Positions 21,349-31,433 of a DNA stretch of 64,000 nucleotides are shown here, in pieces (position 1 is the stretch's first letter; the number at the start of each line of letters is the position of its first letter). The notes beneath the pieces are model-generated. The model was not told where the DNA came from. It saw nothing but the letters and a program-made list of their open reading frames with translations, and did not search any database. The DNA lies in the NCBI GenBank assembly GCA_018902385.1, contig JABSSW010000041.1, positions 310,001-374,000 of the forward strand, read 5' to 3'. The translations under genes were made by a program, and so were the position numbers. The stretch is from Physcia stellaris (lineage: Eukaryota; Ascomycota; Lecanoromycetes; Caliciales; Physciaceae).

Positions 21349-23256
21349 TGGGGATGGAAGCTGTCTCGCGGTGAGGTAGTATGCATCCTTGATATACCAA
21401 CCTTCTTCTCTTACATCGCTTATTTCTTTTCACAAGTGGCGTTATGGCTGCAATAGTCTCATACTCACGTGATAGCATCTAGAAAGTGGAGAGGACGCTG
21501 AGGCGAAGCGCTCAATCTGGTTATACATCACATCTCCAGATGACTTCCGTCATCTGCAAGATACCAGCTACATTACATGTACACTCTTTCGTGTTTCCCA
21601 ACTCCCATTCATCCATCACCCAAGTCTTCGATTTTCAGATCGTGAGGCGAGACCTGTCGCTGAAAATTCATTGGAGGCGTAACTCGATAGGAGTTAGCTT
21701 CGCCGAAAATGCATGTTTCGCATGTAATCATGGCTTTACCTCTGCAATTATCTCGGACAATAAGATGAATTGTTGATTTGGTGGAGTATCTCCAATAGAC
21801 AGGTCCTTTTTGTGTGGCAAAATCGAACTTTGACAGGAGATGGGGGTCGAAGGAGGTCCGGGGGTGGTTCCGGGTGAGACTTCTGGATGGAGGGTCTATT
21901 TACCGAATTCGGGGCGTCCATTTACCAAGATGGGGGGTCTGTATATTGCTAGCCTATATGGACACATAGAGATTAATGAAAAGAAGGGAAAATAAGGCGC
22001 TGGTGATAGCAGGGGATTGAGAAGGGAAATGGTGCAGAAGATAGGAAAGAGGAGACTGAGGCAGATGATGAGTTCGATATCATCGTTCCTGCGAGACGGG
22101 CGAACAGTGTCAGAACCTATCCATCCGTCGGATTAAACGGCGCCCGAACCACTCCATGCGTCAAAACCATCAGAGTACATCACATCTGAGTCGTCTCTTG
22201 CGTCACTGTGCTCAGTATCTACTCAGTTCTTCTCTATGCTATCGCACATTCCAATACCTGAAATGTTGCGTGGGTCCAAATCTGTCAATTGGAACTGGAC
22301 GCCGCTTCAGTCGAGGTCTACATGACGAATCATGACTAGATCGGAAAACGACAAAGACTGTGATGACATAAGGAGGCGACTCAGTTGGACGCATAGCTCA
22401 GTAGTTATTATGAGCTTGACATCTCTGAAAGACTGCGTGGATACGGGCATGGATGGATTACAGGGCTGCTACGTTGAAAGAACAAGATAGCCTTTGAAGA
22501 GCGAAGCGCATGTTCTACTTTCACTCTCTGGGGGTTGGAGCACCGCGCGCTATGGAGATAGAAAATGTAGGTACGTACTACCTTGCCTGTGACGAAAAGT
22601 CCCCTCATATAGAGCATTTCGATGTACAGGAATCGCCTCAGAAAGAAAATAAACAACCGAAATAGTCCTCGAGAGCCAAGACTGCAGTCTCACAAGTCTC
22701 TGCTGACTAATAACCTGACGTTGGCACCCAAGCGTAGAGATCCAACAAACTTCCTTCCAGAAACCTCAATCTGGCTTAGCTCCACTCGAATGTGTCAAGC
22801 GGAAGGTCGTGCCTGCTAAGCGAATATCAAAGAGGCGGGGTGAGGGCGATAGGGCTGGGGATTGTGTTGATGGAGGGAAGATGCCGAGGTAGAATGGTGT
22901 TAGGGTATGTCATTGTTGGGGGGAGGGATGGACTTGCACTTGTTGGCTTCTTGCAGCTGGGTGGTGAAATGTGATGTGAGGCATTGTTCGTCGAGCTTCT
23001 GTTTGTCCCTTTGTTATGGCGAACAGACCATTGTTTCCTGAGCGGTAAGTGTTTACTTTACTTATGAACAGAGACTCTGATGCATTGAGGACCTACATCT
23101 TCAACTTCCTCTTCTCCAACCCTCCCACCTCTCACTAACCCACACTCAAACACAATACCTAACACCTCACTGACCAAACCCCAAACACAAATCAGCTCTC
23201 AAACAGAAATCTACTTCCGATCCACCATAGCAATCATCTACCCCCAACCAGACCCC
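21349..23256. other. Intergenic, nothing recognised
   Basis: About 1.9 kb with only short ORFs. A G-rich stretch at 22830-22970 resembles the 3' half of local genes by composition, but no matching 5' half or protein family was found. A tRNA-like D-arm near 22392 does not fold further. Confidence 0.45.
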
Positions 23257-23574
23257 ATGGCATCCATACCTCCCACAGGAGCGCTTCTCTACGCCAGCGT
23301 CCTCCTCTACGCCGTCTTCCTCTATACCGCCTACTTCCTCCTCGCTCTCCTCCTCTTCGGCTGTATTTTCAATTTCTTCCTACAGCGTCTGGCAAAGAAG
23401 CGGGTTTTTGGGAGTCTTTCCGCTGAAGAGGCAAAGGAGCTTCTGTTGGAGAAAGGGTTCGAAAAGGATGGAGAAATTCAACGAGATTTAGAGGAGAGCA
23501 GGGGGATCGTGGGTACCGAGGAGAGGGGGAAACGGTATGGGACTATGGTGCGGGTGATGGTGGAGCCGAGCTAG
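23257..23574 (+). CDS. Small hydrophobic membrane protein
   Basis: The 105-aa ORF is not recognised. Residues about 8-46 are strongly hydrophobic (LLYASVLLYAVFLYTAYFLL, ALLLFGCIFNFFLQ), forming one long or two short membrane spans. A cytosolic-looking charged tail follows (SAEEAKELLLEKGFEKDGEI). Composition goes from C-rich upstream and at the start to G-rich at the end, as in other genes here. It may belong with the small membrane proteins that follow at 24.6-27 kb. Confidence 0.5.
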   Translation: MASIPPTGALLYASVLLYAVFLYTAYFLLALLLFGCIFNFFLQRLAKKRVFGSLSAEEAKELLLEKGFEKDGEIQRDLEESRGIVGTEERGKRYGTMVRVMVEPS

Positions 23575-24640
23575 GTGCTGGAGGTGGAAAGGGCGGAGAA
23601 AGCGAAGAGTTGTATTCCCAGAAAGACATTTTTTGTGGCCCTCATATGGAGGTGGGCTTCAACGTCGCGAGATAGGATGTCAGATTCCAAACATCATGGG
23701 AGAGCATGCGTACGGGTACCTGAATTAATCGCTTTTGTATCAACTCACCAATGTCTATAGTCCGGCTTAGGCCCTTCACGCTTCTCAAGATTATATTCTC
23801 CTTGTATTTATTCATATTTGAATTGCCCAATGACGTTGTCGGTGTTTCACACCTTTCGAGACTAGTGATCTTGGTGTGTCTTAATCTTCACAAGTGCTGG
23901 TTCTTCACTTACCTCGTCTACATCGCGCTAGAAATCTACATTCGGCACCGTATTGACCTGCTCTAATAGCAGCATGATCAGTTCCAAATCCAGCCCTCAG
24001 TCAGCACAATCGACGCCAATTCCAACAGTATGACTCAGCTCAGGACTGATTGACGAGATCGCGAAGCTGGAAGTGCTGAGAGATGAGCAGAGGTGCCTTG
24101 ATAGGATTCGGAGAATCAGGTGGTCAGCCAGGGATGTTGGCGCTCATGCTATTCATCGGTGCTTTTAGGGGCTGTTGTGAGGGAAAAGATTGAAGAGAGC
24201 AGGTGATACTGACTCAGACGGAAGATCGGGTGGAGAGTGGACTCGGCGTCGGTAGCGGCCAGACATAGACGACCTGTCGGGTTTCCTGACTGTGTCAAAG
24301 CGTGAGTTTGAGGTCGTTAGACACAGGGAGTCGGAGCCAGAGCGTTGTCTTAGTGAGACATCAAGGAATGGAATAGGAGCTTAGTGTCGCGAGGATCGAC
24401 ATGCCATCACTCGCCGAGACAAGTACTAAGAGCCAAACTATGTCACAGACCAAGTCCGTCAAAGTTGTAAGAAGAGACTGGGGCGCTAGAAAGCCAATGG
24501 TTCAACATTCGGAGTTGACATTTAATGAGCGGACTTACTCCAAGCACCTACAACCACCGAACTTCACTCCAAACAAGTCTCTATACCACAACCCTGACAT
24601 GCCCAAAATTTTCTGCTGGATCAGACTGCTCTACCTCAGG
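23575..24640. other. Intergenic, nothing recognised
   Basis: No gene with recognisable features. The open frame of the next gene extends upstream to 24401, but that extension lacks gene-like composition. Confidence 0.4.
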
Positions 24641-25156
24641 ATGACCAACTCTTCAATATACGCACATCCATCTCCCTCTCCCTCTCCCTCAAATCTACCA
24701 TCTGATCCATCAAACAAATCAGACAACGGCATGAACATAGGCTCTGTATTCATGATGGTATTCTCCATCACAGTCGCATTTTTCGGGCTTCTGCGTATCA
24801 TCAGATGGACCACTGAAGCATATCTGTCGCGACGCATCCGCCGTATCAGGCAGACCACCCCTGTCAGATCAGCAGCCGAGATAGCAACACTCCGCAAGTG
24901 GAAAGACAAGTACAAATGGTTTCCGATCTGTAGTTTGGGACTTGTGGTCTTTGATATCGCGCGGCGAGTAGGCCGGGTCTATATGGGGAGAGTAACGGAT
25001 ATTGTGGGGAGTGTGCAGTTGGTTCTTGGGAGATGGCGGATGATTCGGATGAGACCAAAGGTTTGGAGAGGTGAAAGAGGGGCCGAGGTAGACTTCGAGA
25101 TGCAGGCGGCGCGAGGAAGAGGCTGCGATGTTTGGGGAGGTCGTGAGATGGTTTGA
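24641..25156 (+). CDS. Hypothetical two-span membrane protein
   Basis: Not recognised. From the chosen start the protein is 171 aa. It has a Ser/Pro-rich N-terminus, transmembrane segment 1 (GSVFMMVFSITVAFFGLLRI), a basic loop (SRRIRRIRQTTPVRSAAEIA, RKWKDKYKWF), a second hydrophobic segment (ICSLGLVVFDIARR) and a basic tail. The same frame is open from 24401 (251 aa), with other ATGs at 24599. I chose 24641 because C-rich coding composition starts there. The arrangement resembles the product of 26046-26462. Confidence 0.5.
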   Translation: MTNSSIYAHPSPSPSPSNLPSDPSNKSDNGMNIGSVFMMVFSITVAFFGLLRIIRWTTEAYLSRRIRRIRQTTPVRSAAEIATLRKWKDKYKWFPICSLGLVVFDIARRVGRVYMGRVTDIVGSVQLVLGRWRMIRMRPKVWRGERGAEVDFEMQAARGRGCDVWGGREMV

Positions 25157-26045
25157 CTCTACTTGTCTAGGCCAGAATGACGGGAAGCCAATCCCCGTTA
25201 CTAGCGATGAATCCTACTACACGTCTTTTTTCCATCTTATTTCTTCATACTTAACGGCAGTTCCTGGAGCAAGCTTCTTCTAGCCTCCTCGATTTTCCGT
25301 CCCTGGAGTCGCTGATATTGATACTTGAACCTGAAGCCCATTCTCTTCACCACCACCGCGCTGATCCACTTCCCTAGTGGCTCTAGACTGCTGGCCATCC
25401 CTCTTGCGCACAATAGCCCAAAGTACACTCAGTCAACCCTCAAGCCTAGAAATCACTTTCATCACCACAAAAATCCCATCCATATCCCCAAGCGCCCAAA
25501 TAAGACTTGTTGAATCCTTCCCTCAATTCTTTACTAGCAACAAAAGAATCCGATGATTCTCCTTACCAATGTCACCTCCAAAAGTAGCGGCGTTCGCTAG
25601 CTAGATGAGCTCTAGATATGATTGACAAATTGGCGTTAATAGTGGTCATGCGGAGTTGCCGCAGATGGGCGATGCGAGAGGTGATACGCGTGGTTGATAG
25701 GCTAGAATGTGAATTAATGAATGATATGGTTGGGATGATAGATAATCGCTGAGAGTTTATTAGAATTGTGCGAGCTTGTAGGTTCTTGAACAAATTTTTC
25801 GGATTGACACAGGTTTGCCGTAGCGTTGCCTCTAGCCTTTGATGCTAGAATGTCTCGGAAGCCGCGGCAGCCTACCATGACACACCCAAAGGTGATGGAG
25901 CTGGGTTGAGCCGTATGGGTGATGTAATGACCGAAAAGCAGAGCCATGCATACATAGTCACAACTTTCAGATCCAAATCTCTTGTTCTCCCAGATAATCA
26001 AGATTCTATCTCCCATTACAAGGAACATTATATCTCCAAGGCACC
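25157..26045. other. Intergenic, nothing recognised
   Basis: Only small ORFs without features; presumably the promoter of the 26046 gene lies here. Confidence 0.4.
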
Positions 26046-26462
26046 ATGCTGTCGGAAGAAAATGCCATAATAATCGCCGTTGTGGTACCTGGCTCTCTCG
26101 CTCTCATCGGCGGTATTTACTACCTAAACCTCTTCATCGGACTCTACATCTATCGACGGATCATCAAATTGCAGAGTTTGGACACCGATGATGCTCGTCG
26201 CAAGGTCGCATATCTCTCGAAGCTTGAGGAAAATGGGAAACTCTTCCGTTGGGGCCGCTACGCTTACTTGGGTATGATGATTCTCTACCCAGTAATTCGG
26301 CCGGTCAACTCCGTGGTGGGATGGATGTATCTTGTCGTCGGAAGAGCAAGAAATAAGGCTGGTAAAGAACCCCTCAAAGTATTCGGACGTCCGACAGACG
26401 GCAGCCAGGTGGATGTTGAAGCCAGAGCTGTTGGAATGGATATTGAGTTGGGTACAAAATGA
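26046..26462 (+). CDS. Hypothetical two-span membrane protein
   Basis: The 138-aa protein is not recognised. Transmembrane segment 1 is at about residues 8-35 (IIIAVVVPGSLALIGGIYYL), followed by a charged loop (RRKVAYLSKLEENGKLFRWG). A second hydrophobic segment (YLGMMILYPVIRPVNSVVGW) precedes a hydrophilic tail ending VEARAVGMDIELGTK. The span-basic loop-span layout and tail (VDVEARAVG here, VDFEMQAARG in the 24641 product) suggest distant relationship. The start is supported by a hydrophobic segment close to it. Confidence 0.55.
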   Translation: MLSEENAIIIAVVVPGSLALIGGIYYLNLFIGLYIYRRIIKLQSLDTDDARRKVAYLSKLEENGKLFRWGRYAYLGMMILYPVIRPVNSVVGWMYLVVGRARNKAGKEPLKVFGRPTDGSQVDVEARAVGMDIELGTK

Positions 26463-26711
26463 CTACGAAGGGATGGGGAGTCAGGTGTTAGCTCTGGTTG
26501 AGAATAAGCGTGCAACGCCAGATGTGTGTGAAAGTTCTGTGTCATGAGTCTGGCGTCATTCGGCTCTTTGTCACTCAGACAATTAATAAAAGCATATTTC
26601 GCAGCCTGAAGGTTCTAAAACTGTTCTCCTGTCGAATTGATATGTATCTTGACGCTCAATACCAAAGACATTGGTCGTATTCATCGAACATCTGAGGTTT
26701 GATTGGCCATC

Positions 26712-27061
26712 ATGGAGTGGTCGCTCAATCTTTGGGTAATCTTAATCCCGGTCATTGGCCTCTTGAGCTTGTTCATACTTTTTATCATCTCCCATTGGGT
26801 CGCGGTACTTTATGTATTCGTCGTATTAAAGGCCTTGAGAAGAGCAGTTTGCCAGGGGCATCAGAAGAAGTCGCTCGGTCGAGAGCGATTCAAAGCTCCC
26901 GTACTCTTTGTGAAAGGAGAGAAATATGGTACATGCTCAGTGACATCGCAAAGAAATTACTCTTCTTGAGCTACCGGATCCTGTGGGGAGTGTTCCAATG
27001 TCCTAGCATTGATTCCTCGATGGATGATACTCTATATTCTGTATCGCATATTTCTGTTTAG
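26712..27061 (+). CDS. Hypothetical membrane protein, apparent frameshift
   Basis: The first frame from 26712 gives MEWSLNLWVILIPVIGLLSL and a second hydrophobic stretch (FVVLKALRR at its end). After the G-run 26855-26858 the -1 frame is the better continuation: ASEEVARSRAIQSSRTLCER, then DIAKKLLFLSYRILWGVFQC, stopping at 27061. One added G would give about 116 aa with the same span-basic loop-span layout as the two preceding genes. An unrecognised intron is possible. Confidence 0.4.
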
Positions 27062-28290
27062 CGACCATGCAAGCTGACTTGACTATGTTATGTAGGAGGT
27101 GGAGACAGCGGACAATACTGCTGTGGGAGCTCTGCATCACTCGACGGAGCCATAGTCAGAAACTACGGAAGTAATACGAAGACATCGAGATCGGTGGTGT
27201 GGATGATGCGGATAGATTGCGGCTTCGAGCCCCGGCGCTGCGGCTTCCAGCTCTGTAGGCAGGCGCGGTTGGATTTTTAGGTCCTGATCCTGTAGACGGT
27301 CGCACTTGAGTATGCGTGTGTGGCAATAATATAGTGTCATGCTGGACATACTCTTGGGAAGGGGAGAGGTATTCTAAGAAAGTAAATGGTCGACATGGCA
27401 CGGGGGTTCTCTCACACTTCGCGTTGTTGGAAGCTCCGTCTTACACATGTCTCGATTGATCGTGGGTCAGGATCCACAATATATTTGGGGGCCTCCTTTT
27501 CCAAACACTCGCACTGAAAGACAGTGGCTCTTACCTCCCGAGTTATCTCATGGTCCGGTACTTAGTGGTGCTAAAGTATTCAAGCCCTGACGGACCTACG
27601 ATCACGCGACTTGAAACGGAATCCGAAGATAATGTCTTTTTCATGGTAGATTCATGTCCTTTGTGTCAAGAACGGTAGAGGTTTTGTCACAATGGGTATG
27701 TCACTGACGATGCATGAGAGACCAGGTACTACCATACCAGACCATGGGATAGCACCCTTTTCATAGGCATAGGGCCACGTAGACCTAGGCTCAAAGCTGC
27801 CCCCAAACTGTGTTCCAGGTATATCGGAAGGTGCTGGGCGAAATCCCCAGAGCACTAACCGTTAGGTGTCCTGCGGCCGCTAAAAATGGGTGCACCCTCC
27901 ACCAGTGCATCGGTTATCGCTCACGTCTCGTCAAGCTCCTGGATCTCTGTTTTACTTGTGGATCTGGTAACAATGACAAAGAGATTGTCTAAGCAATGTC
28001 TCGGAAAAAGAGGTAGGTATCCGGGATGTGAGACCTTTAATCTCAGCACAATCGACAGGACTGTAATAGAGTCATGTATTCTGCTCCTTTGTTCTCACAA
28101 GACATACCTCCAGATATAAAGTCAAATCAAGCCTCTCTCTCTGGTTATCAATTCAAAAGAAATTACTTCCCACCCATACAAAATCATTTTCATACTTTAG
28201 CATCCACGGCAAAGTTCATTGCTGCAAGTTCCTAAGATACACCGTCTCCGGAAGTGGTCTCCCAGCTTACCATAACGAATATCCAGAACT
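27062..28290. other. Intergenic, with a possible third copy of the dispersed repeat
   Basis: Around 27660-27760 the sequence carries TTTTGTCACAA, a GATGCATG block and CATACCAGACCATGGGATAG. This matches the end block of the repeat at 14729 and 17770 but is more diverged. No gene is supported. Confidence 0.4.
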
Positions 28291-28743
28291 ATGAGTTTCC
28301 ACAGATACATGACTGTCACTGACCTAATGGTCGATGTAGGTCTTATATCCCGAATGCCGTCCCCACGGCAATTGAGGCGGGATTATAACCGGAAGATCCA
28401 AGAGCTGAAAAAATCAGCCAAGGAGACACGGAATGCCTTTTTCCGACACCTGGAATGGACCTCACGCAGGGACAGATGGATCCATGAGATGGAGAAGCAG
28501 GTGGTTGCATGCCTGATGCAGACGCGCAAAGAGCGTACCGGCCGCCTCAATCGAACCACACCTACTATCGAGGAGGCCCAAGCTGTTGTTGAGATCAATA
28601 ATTCTGCGACATTAACGCAAACGACCGATGAACAGCCTAGATCCGGTGCATCGCCGCATCTCCTGCCCAACGCTCGACCAGGTATCCCACAAAGAAGCTC
28701 GAACCAGTACCGCCGGGAGACTCGACGTTACACGCCTTACTAA
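28291..28743 (+). CDS. Basic hypothetical protein
   Basis: The 150-aa ORF is not recognised. The central part is predicted helical and basic (LRRDYNRKIQELKKSAKETR, RHLEWTSRRDRWIHEMEKQV); the C-terminal third is polar and Pro/Ser-rich. No membrane segment or signal peptide. Kept because of the regular helical pattern; it may be a chance ORF. Confidence 0.4.
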   Translation: MSFHRYMTVTDLMVDVGLISRMPSPRQLRRDYNRKIQELKKSAKETRNAFFRHLEWTSRRDRWIHEMEKQVVACLMQTRKERTGRLNRTTPTIEEAQAVVEINNSATLTQTTDEQPRSGASPHLLPNARPGIPQRSSNQYRRETRRYTPY

Positions 28744-29254
28744 GGCGCGAGATATTGCTAGACGCACAACGGTACGTCGTATGGTGGGGTCCCTGCTATG
28801 CTATAAGGTTGCCAAACATGGGAGGATGTCTTTTTGAGCGAGAGTATTTCTAAGTGTTTGTACGTCCGCCATAGATTGTTGTGTGGTTGCGGGCGCCTGT
28901 TTTTCAAAGTGTACCAAGTAATATTCACTGTACTAGACCGCATGAATTAATTCATTCAAGACTGCAGCTGTGCAACTGTGTGAATCAAGCAAAGCCTGAC
29001 TGACCATAGCATTATTCATTGAAGCATGCGCAGTATCTGTACCCCCAAGTAGGTATTTTTCCCCATGACACAGTTGAAACGATCCAACTTTTCTCGAGAC
29101 TAGTCTCGAATAAACAAGGGACGTTAGTACATCAATTTAATAGCATCTCTAGAGATGGACCAAAGTTCCTCAATCAAGATCCCGCGTTGAGGTTCGTCGC
29201 GCTTGATATCATCGTATGGATCGCTTTAGTGACATGCAAGGACTCCCCTGCATT
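28744..29254. other. Intergenic, nothing recognised
   Basis: Short ORFs only; holds 3' flanks of the converging genes at 28743 and 29255. Confidence 0.4.
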
Positions 29255-29785
29255 TTAGCACAGCGTTCTCAAAACGCCCCTCACCGACTCAATATCCCCA
29301 TGATCAGCCACAATAGCCGCAATTAGGGCAGTATCGAGACCCGGAAACTCCATTTCAAGCTCCTTTTGCACCGTATTTTGTGGCGCCGCAGGACCATCAT
29401 GTACAGCTAGAGCCCGCTTGTTCTTTTTCGGAGCTTTAATATAGTCGCCCAAGCTACCCAGATCGGATAAAGCCGCCGGATCATGGCCGTCGCTCCTCAC
29501 ATCCTGTTGCAGGCCTCTCCTGCTCGGGTAATTGGCCGTTTGTGGTGATACACTAGTCTGTTCGGGCAGAGCAGAATTGGTAGACGAAGCATTTCCAGAG
29601 TACAGGGATTGAACACGACCAATCTGGCCATCTGCTAGGCGAACTTTGATGCCACGGGGATGATCGCCTTTCGTTAAGATATCGGCGATTTTTCCAGGTG
29701 TTAATTTGCCACTGCTTTGGTCGGCTTTGAGAACGATCTGGACGATAACGCCGGGGGAAAGTTGCGAGTATTTCGGGACGGCCAT
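29255..29785 (-). CDS. YwbE-domain (DUF2196) plus CUE-domain protein
   Basis: The 176-aa protein starts at MAVPKYSQLSPG; the frame is open 17 residues further upstream to 29836 but with less gene-like sequence. Residues about 8-58 (VIVQIVLKADQSSGKLTPGK, GIKVRLADGQIGRVQSL) match the small basic YwbE family, best known as a stand-alone bacterial protein of unknown function. The C-terminus (QKELEMEFPGLDTALIAAIV followed by DHGDIESVRGVLRTL) is a CUE-type ubiquitin-binding helix bundle. A linker rich in Ser/Pro and a KAPKKNKRAL patch separates them. A role linking nucleic-acid or ribosome binding with ubiquitin is conjecture. Confidence 0.8.
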   Translation of the reverse strand: MAVPKYSQLSPGVIVQIVLKADQSSGKLTPGKIADILTKGDHPRGIKVRLADGQIGRVQSLYSGNASSTNSALPEQTSVSPQTANYPSRRGLQQDVRSDGHDPAALSDLGSLGDYIKAPKKNKRALAVHDGPAAPQNTVQKELEMEFPGLDTALIAAIVADHGDIESVRGVLRTLC

Positions 29786-30198
29786 TTTGGATAGTATTGA
29801 GATCAACGGTCTCATCGAGTCTAGAAAGAAAATCAAGCGTACAGGTTGGAAAAGCGGAAGAGGGAGGTTGGAATTAAGTTTGGCTCAGGCTTGGCAGGCA
29901 TGTACTTGCATATGTAAGGCTGAAGCATTAAAAATATACGGGGCATTCACGAGGAAATCAGGATATGACCTTACTTAGGATATAACGGTCATTGTCACGG
30001 CTAAGAGAATATCAAATAGAAGATTTTAGCTCAATAGAAGACACTGTAGATTGAGGAAGGGATCCCGCATCCCCCGCTTCTGCATCGCGACTACAACCCT
30101 GACGCCGAACAGCTAGGTAGAGTGTCAACCAGCAAACCCGTCTACAGATGCAGCATCTACACAACCCCTAATCGGCCGTACCGCTTCCTGTATCATCC
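29786..30198. other. Intergenic between two minus-strand genes
   Basis: Promoter region of the YwbE/CUE gene and 3' flank of UBC6; no ORF of interest. Confidence 0.45.
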
Positions 30199-31081
30199 CT
30201 ATGCGCCTTCGCCAACCATTCTTGACAGCACCACATAGGTGAATACGACAGCTGCAATGACCTTCCACTTATGCCGTGAAATCCAACCTGTACCCGCTTC
30301 GCGAGCTGCTTGTCCGCCGTCCCTGACAGCACCTAGTCCTCCGCTTCCCCTCGGCCCTCTTACTAGGGCTACCACTTCAGCGGCACATTCCGTCGTTGCC
30401 TTTCCGGCCTCATCGGGTATCAGATTCCCCGTCGCAGGATCGATGCGGTGCTTCTTCATCCAATCGAAGTTCTCCGAGTCCAGCTCTGGCCACTCAGCCC
30501 TGAACTTGACACCACCATCTCCTGCCTTGACTGCGCCAATACCTTTCACACTGGCTGTGACTCCAGCCTTCTTCTCCGTCCTTGACCCACCCCCTGTGCT
30601 GTTCCACCATCGTGTTCTTGCTGCCAGCCACTTTCTCTCCGCGTCGGTCGCGTGCACACTCCCTGTCGTCATCTCATCGCTGGTCATGAAGCTCATAAGG
30701 CCGATGAGTATTGTGCTAACCTCCCATGCGGGATTGAATGATTTAGGGTGGAAGTCTGAGATTGAGAGGCAGAGACGGGTTGAGGGTTGGAAGCGGCCAG
30801 AGGGAGTATGCATGCGGATCGAGGGCGGGGCAAAGGGATAGTCGGGAGGAAAGAGGAGTGTTCCCCAGTACTGGCCGCCCTCATATGGCGTCGAAGGAGG
30901 GCCAGTGAGGATATAGTGCCATTCGAGGATGTTGGTTTCTGATGGATGAGCGATGATGTAGGGCGGCGGGTTTGCTTGGATTGCTGTATATTCGCGGGTC
31001 AACTAGACTTTATTAGCAATGACAGATGATACTGTGCGCAGCAATTCGGCATACCCGCTTGTTTGCTGCCCGTGTGGCCAT
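30199..31081 (-). CDS. UBC6: ER-anchored ubiquitin-conjugating enzyme E2 (Ubc6 / UBE2J type), two exons
   Basis: Exon 1 is 31081-31055 (MATRAANKR) and exon 2 is 31002-30199, beginning LTREYTAIQANPPPYI. The intron is 52 nt with GTATGC donor and TAG acceptor, phase 0. The protein is 276 aa. The E2 core is at about 10-165, with catalytic Cys87 in STRLCLSISDFHPKSFNPAW, the same residue number as yeast Ubc6. A flexible linker follows, then a C-terminal tail anchor (WKVIAAVVFTYVVLSRMVG) placing it in the ER membrane facing the cytosol. It works in ER-associated degradation with membrane E3 ligases. It is head to head with SAM50 across 352 bp. Confidence 0.95.
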
Positions 31082-31433
31082 AATTTGTGGCTGCTGACTA
31101 GGCTGACTGATAAAGCGTAGTCTTTGGGCGGGAAAATGGATTTTGGTTGCTGTTGTAGGTGCTTAGATATCTGGGGGATATGTGATCGCAACGGCAAGGT
31201 CTTTATAGATCTCTGAGGAGAGTGATGGAGGTAGACGGTAGACGGTAGCAGGGTGATGTGTGTGTCGTGAGTTGTGAGCTGTCATTAAACGCTCCTGGTT
31301 CCACAAGGCTGAAGTTGCCGGCGCCTGTTTCTCTTGCCGGCGCTAATGCAGCCCTATTACACTGAAGCTTGGCTTCAAGACTTCAAAATCAACAAAGAAC
31401 ATGTGAAGCTTTCGAAGCTCACAAGAAGCCTCA
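31082..31433. promoter_or_regulatory. Divergent promoter between UBC6 and SAM50
   Basis: The 352 bp between two opposite start codons has no ORF of note. It contains an inverted motif GCCGGCGCC...GCCGGCGC at about 31317-31344 (two nearby GCCGGCGC copies), a possible regulator site. Confidence 0.5.

Noticed and set aside
22385-22460. tRNA-like start (GCATAGCTCAGTAGTTATTATGAGC)
   Set aside because: The D-arm resembles a tRNA, but no anticodon stem pairs in the right place and no T-loop follows.
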